Origin: Channallabes apus
Taxonomy: Eukaryota; Chordata; Actinopteri; Siluriformes; Clariidae
Length of the DNA stretch: 64,000 bases
Reading direction: 5' to 3'
NCBI GenBank assembly: GCA_030522415.1
Contig: CM060126.1
Location: 8,990,852 to 9,054,851, forward strand
Part shown: positions 60,507 to 64,000 of the stretch, in pieces
Layout of the letters: every line of letters starts with the position of its first letter
Position numbering within the stretch: position 1 is the first letter of the stretch
Notes under the pieces: generated by a model
The model's database searches: none
Seen by the model: only the letters and a program-made list of their open reading frames with translations
What the model was told of the DNA's origin: nothing
Position numbers and translations under genes: made by a program

Positions 60507-60936
60507 CAGGTCCTTCTAAAAAAATTAGCATATTGTGATAAAGTTCATTATTTTCTGTAATGTACTGATAAACATTAGACTTTCATATATTTTAGATTCA
60601 TTACACACAACTGAAGTAGTTCAAGCCTTTTATTGTTTTAATATTGATGATTGTGGCATACAGCTCATGAAAACCCAAAATCCCTATCTCAAAAAATTAG
60701 CATATCATGAAAAGGTTCTCTAAACGAGCTATTAACCTAATCATCTGAATCAACTAATTAACTCTAAACACCTGCAAAAGATTCCTGAGGCTTTTAAAAA
60801 CTCCCAGCCTGGTTCATTACTCAAAACCGCAATCATGGGTAAGACTGCCGACCTGACTGCTGTCCAGAAGGCCATCATTGACACCCTCAAGCAAGAGGGT
60901 AAGACACAGAAAGACATTTCTGAACGAATAATTCAG
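60507..60936 (+). mobile_element. Tc1-type transposon, 5' part only
   Basis: Starts after TA with CAGGTCCTTCTAAAAAAATT and carries the inner repeat CTCAAAAAATTAGCATATCA. A transposase start at 60835 reads MGKTADLTAVQKAIIDTLKQ then EGKTQKDISERI, the N-terminal helix-turn-helix of a Tc1 transposase. It is cut off by the LINE that follows. This terminal sequence type is widespread across vertebrates, which is usually explained by horizontal transfer. Confidence 0.88.
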
Positions 60937-63900
60937 AAGATGGCGCCGGTGAGTTCGGCTGCCGTCACGACTGCTCCGACCACCTTTTCTTTGTTTTTGT
61001 TTTTTAAGTTAGTTTTCAGTGTTTTAAAATCGGCAAAATCACCACCATTGAGTACATTAGGTATGATAGAGACACTCTTGTTTCTATTGGTATACAATGT
61101 ACTTACAATTCGACGGTTTTAACTCCGGATCCGAGCTGGCCGAGTGAGATCCTGAGGGAGAACAATGGACGCGACGCGAAGCGACGAACCCGAGGGAGAC
61201 GAGCTGGTGTGAGGAACCGGCTGAGAGCCCGTGCACACCGCACACCTCTGCCTAGCATCCTGCTCGCCAACGTCCAGTCACTGGAGAACAAACTGGATGA
61301 CCTCAGGGCCAGGATAAAGTTCCAGAGAGACATTCGGGACTGCAATCTCCTCTGCTTCACCGAGACATGGCTGAACCCAGCGGTGCCAGACCACGCCATA
61401 CAGCCGGCCGAGTTCTTCTCGGTTCACCGCATGGACAGGACACGGGACTCGGGGAAGTCAAGGGGAGGCGGCGTGTGCTTAATGGTGAACAACAGCTGGT
61501 GCAACAGCGCGAGCGTTGTTCCTCTTACACGCTCCTGCACACCAAACCTGGAACTACTGTCCATCATGTGTCGTCCATTTTATCTTCCACGGGAGTTCAC
61601 ATCGGTCATAATCAGCGCCGTTTACATACCTCCACAAGCGGACACTGAAACTGCCTTATGCGAGCTGCATGAGGCGCTCACACAGCACCAGACACAACAC
61701 CGGGACGCTGCGCTCATTGTGGCGGGGGATTTTAATAGTGCCAACCTCAAACGCGCAGCGCCGAACTTTTATCAGCACATCACCTGCCCCACCAGGGGCG
61801 AAAGGACACTGGACCATTGTTATACCACGGTCAAAGACGGTTACAAAGCACAATCTCGTCCAGCGTTTGGTAAATCCGACCACGCCGCCATTTTCCTCAT
61901 GCCAAAATATAAACAAAGGCTGAAACAGGAAGTTCCGGTCCTGAGGGAGGTCGCGCGCTGGACGGACCAATCGGTGGCCGCGTTACAGGATGCACTCGAT
62001 GACGCAGACTGGGACATGTTTAGAAACAGCTCCGATGATGACGTCAGCGTGTTTACGGAAGCGGTTGTGGGATTTATTGAAAAGCTGGCAGGCGATACGG
62101 TAGAGAAAAAGACTCAGAACGTTTCCCAACCAGAAGCCGTGGGTGGATAAAACCATCCGCGACGCTCTGAGATCTCGCACAGCTGCCTACAACACGGGAC
62201 TTGCATCGGGGGACATGGAACCGTACAAGGCTGCGTCATATAACGTCCGGAAGGCGGTGAAAGAGGCGAAGCAGCGCTACGGGAGAAAACTAGAGTCACA
62301 GCTTCAACAGAGTGACTCTAGGAGCCTGTGGCAGGGACTAAGAACAATAACGGACTATAAAGCACCAACATCCGGTATGACAAACGCGGACGCGACTCTG
62401 GCAGACGAGCTGAACACATTTTACGCTCGCTTCGAGGCTGCAGCTAAAGACGCTAGCAATGCTAATGCTAACGGCGCTAATGCTAGCGGCGCTAACGGCT
62501 GCAGACAGGAAGACACAGTCAGCACCGGGAACGCGCTCATCATCTCCGAGCACGACGTGAGGAGAGCCTTCAAGAGAGTGAACACCAGGAAAGCAGCAGG
62601 ACCAGACGGCATCTCAGGTCGTATCCTCAGAGCCTGCGCAGACCAGCTAGCACCTGTGTTCACTGAGATATTCAACATCTCTTTATCTCAGTCGGTGATC
62701 CCCACATGCTTCAAAGAGTCCATTATTGTTCCTGTTCCAAAGAAACCACATCCTGCTTCTCTCAATGACTATCGCCCTGTAGCTCTCACCTCAGTAGTGA
62801 TGAAGTGCTTTGAACGCCTTATCAGAGACTTCATCATTTCTTCACTACCCGACACACTGGACCCACTACAGTTTGCATACCGTCAGAACCGCTCCACAGA
62901 CGATGCAATCTCTCATCTCCTCCACACATCACTCACTCACCTGGACACTAGGAAAGGGAATTATGTTAAAATGCTCTTCATCGACTACAGCTCTGCTTTT
63001 AACACAATAATTCCTTCCACACTCACCACCAAGCTGGAGCACCTGGGACTGAGCTCATCTATATGTCAGTGGATCTCCAATTTTCTGACTGGCAGACCAC
63101 AGGCAGTAAGGATGGGTGGACATGTCTCAGCTACACTCACTCTCAGCACTGGAGCCCCCCAGGGTTGTGTTCTGAGCCCCCTGCTGTACTCTTTGTACAC
63201 CCACGACTGCGTGGCCACTACCAACTCCACCTCCATCATCAAGTTTGCTGACGACACCGTCGTGGTCGGACTGATCACCAACAATGATGAGTCGGACTAC
63301 CTAGAGGAGATTGGAAATCTGGAGAACTGGTGCCAGAGGAACAATCTCCTCCTGAACGTCAGTAAGACAAAGGAGCTGATAGTGGACTTTAGTACAAAGC
63401 AGGAGAGGAACTACCAGACCCCCGTCATCAACAGGAGCCCAGTGGAGAGAGTGGACAGCTTCAGATACCTCGGTGTTCACATCACGCAGGACCTATCATG
63501 GTCCTGTCACATCAACACCGTGGTGAAAAAAGCCCGGCAGCGTCTCTACCACCTCAGACGCTTGAGAGACTTTAGACTGCCCTCCAAGGTGCTCAGGAAC
63601 TTCTACTCCTGCACCATAGAGAGCATCCTGACGGGAAACATCACGACCTGGTTCGGGAACAGCACCATGCAGGACAGACGAGCTCTACAGAGGGTGGTGC
63701 GATCAGCCGAGCGCATCATCCGCACTGAGCTCCCTGACCTGCACTCCATCTACAGCAAGCGGTGCTGGACTAAGGCCAGGAAGATCATGAAGGACCTCAG
63801 TCACCCCAGTAATGGACTGTTCTCTTTGTTGCGGTCTGGGAAGAGATTCCGCTCCCTAAAGGCCAGCACAGAGAGACTGAGGAGGAGCTTCTTCCCGCAG

Positions 63901-64000
63901 GCGATAAGGTCTCTTAATCACACCTCCACACAGGACTAATAACATCTTTTAAGCTCACAACACTGACTGGACAATCATGGACACATTCATACACACTTGC
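60937..64000 (+). mobile_element. Rex1/jockey-like LINE, 5' end present, 3' end outside window
   Basis: Begins AAGATGGCGCCGG, a YY1-like motif typical of LINE 5' ends, directly inside the Tc1 copy. It encodes an endonuclease-RT protein and has its ORF stop at 63937; the 3' untranslated region continues past the window. YSSAFNT in the RT matches the site by which Rex1 is recognised, but assignment to Rex1 rather than another jockey-group clade is uncertain. Confidence 0.85.
61008..63939 (+). pseudogene. Rex1/jockey-like ORF2p (endonuclease-reverse transcriptase), one frameshift
   Basis: The frame is open from 61008, with no ATG early on, so the start is uncertain. Endonuclease motifs are LLANVQSLENKLDDLRAR, LLCFTETWLNP, GGGVCLMVN, VAGDFNSANL and KSDHAAIFL. 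After a frame break near 62112 the reading continues with KPWVDKTIRDALRSR, KAAGPDGISGRIL, YRPVALTSVVMKCFERL, LFIDYSSAFNTI, GAPQGCVLSPLLYSLYTHD and the catalytic KFADDTVVVGL, ending in YLGVHITQDLSW and TWFGNSTMQDRRALQRVV. Apart from that one break the protein looks whole, so the copy is young. Confidence 0.9.

Noticed and set aside
1..64000. CRISPR arrays, bacterial operons, rRNA genes
   Set aside because: No regular repeat-spacer pattern, ribosome-binding-site-led gene series or rRNA core sequence was seen; spliced genes and retroelements show a vertebrate nuclear genome.

Overview
This window looks like nuclear DNA of a ray-finned (teleost) fish. It carries the 3' half of one spliced vertebrate gene in an alpha-2-macroglobulin family, embedded in an unusually dense and deeply nested set of teleost-type transposable elements: L1-like, L2, Rex3 and Rex1/jockey-like LINEs, BEL/Pao and Ty3/gypsy LTR elements, Tc1, pogo-like, hAT, piggyBac and CACTA-like DNA elements, and two tRNA-headed SINE families. 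Together with the microsatellites this points to a teleost, possibly an otophysan such as a catfish or loach; the species guess is weak.

Host gene. Positions 1-47158 hold 21 exons on the + strand (the first cut by the window edge). Every junction has AG/GT dinucleotides and all phases agree, giving an open frame of 834 codons plus stop (2505 nt) inside 47 kb. The exons encode macroglobulin domains, a short bait region, the thioester motif GCGEQN, the thioester-containing domain and the receptor-binding domain, followed by a TAG stop and an AATAAA signal. Everything long in this gene is intron, and the intron length is mainly mobile DNA.

Intron contents, in order. Intron 2: a hAT element containing a pogo-like element, which contains a perfect 83-bp-arm palindrome. 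Intron 6: a Tc1 relic split by a nearly full-length L1-like LINE, itself hit by a CACTA-like element (with a SINE inside) and by a solo LTR; a second solo LTR sits at the L1 target duplication; then an internally deleted gypsy (sushi-like) element and a SINE. Intron 9: a SINE, a long L2 LINE with an esterase-type ORF1, microsatellites and a 5'-truncated SINE. Intron 14: a Tc1 relic, a second pogo-like copy, and a Rex3 LINE split by an L2 LINE that is split by a piggyBac element. Intron 16: a BEL/Pao element with an intact 1871-codon gag-pol frame and two identical 561-bp LTRs, in the sense orientation.

Downstream of the gene (47159-64000): a hAT element, a gypsy integrase fragment with its LTR, a Tc1 element with one homopolymer frameshift, a hAT relic with a BED zinc finger, SINEs, AT-rich repeats, a second piggyBac-family 5' exon, a BEN-domain-like exon, a truncated Tc1 copy, and a Rex1/jockey-like LINE running to the window end. 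I found no second intact host gene, no true tRNA or rRNA gene, and no CRISPR array. The strongest candidates for follow-up are the young intact BEL/Pao insertion, the perfect palindrome, the nested insertion chronologies with matched target duplications, and the piggyBac-type exon followed by a BEN-like exon.
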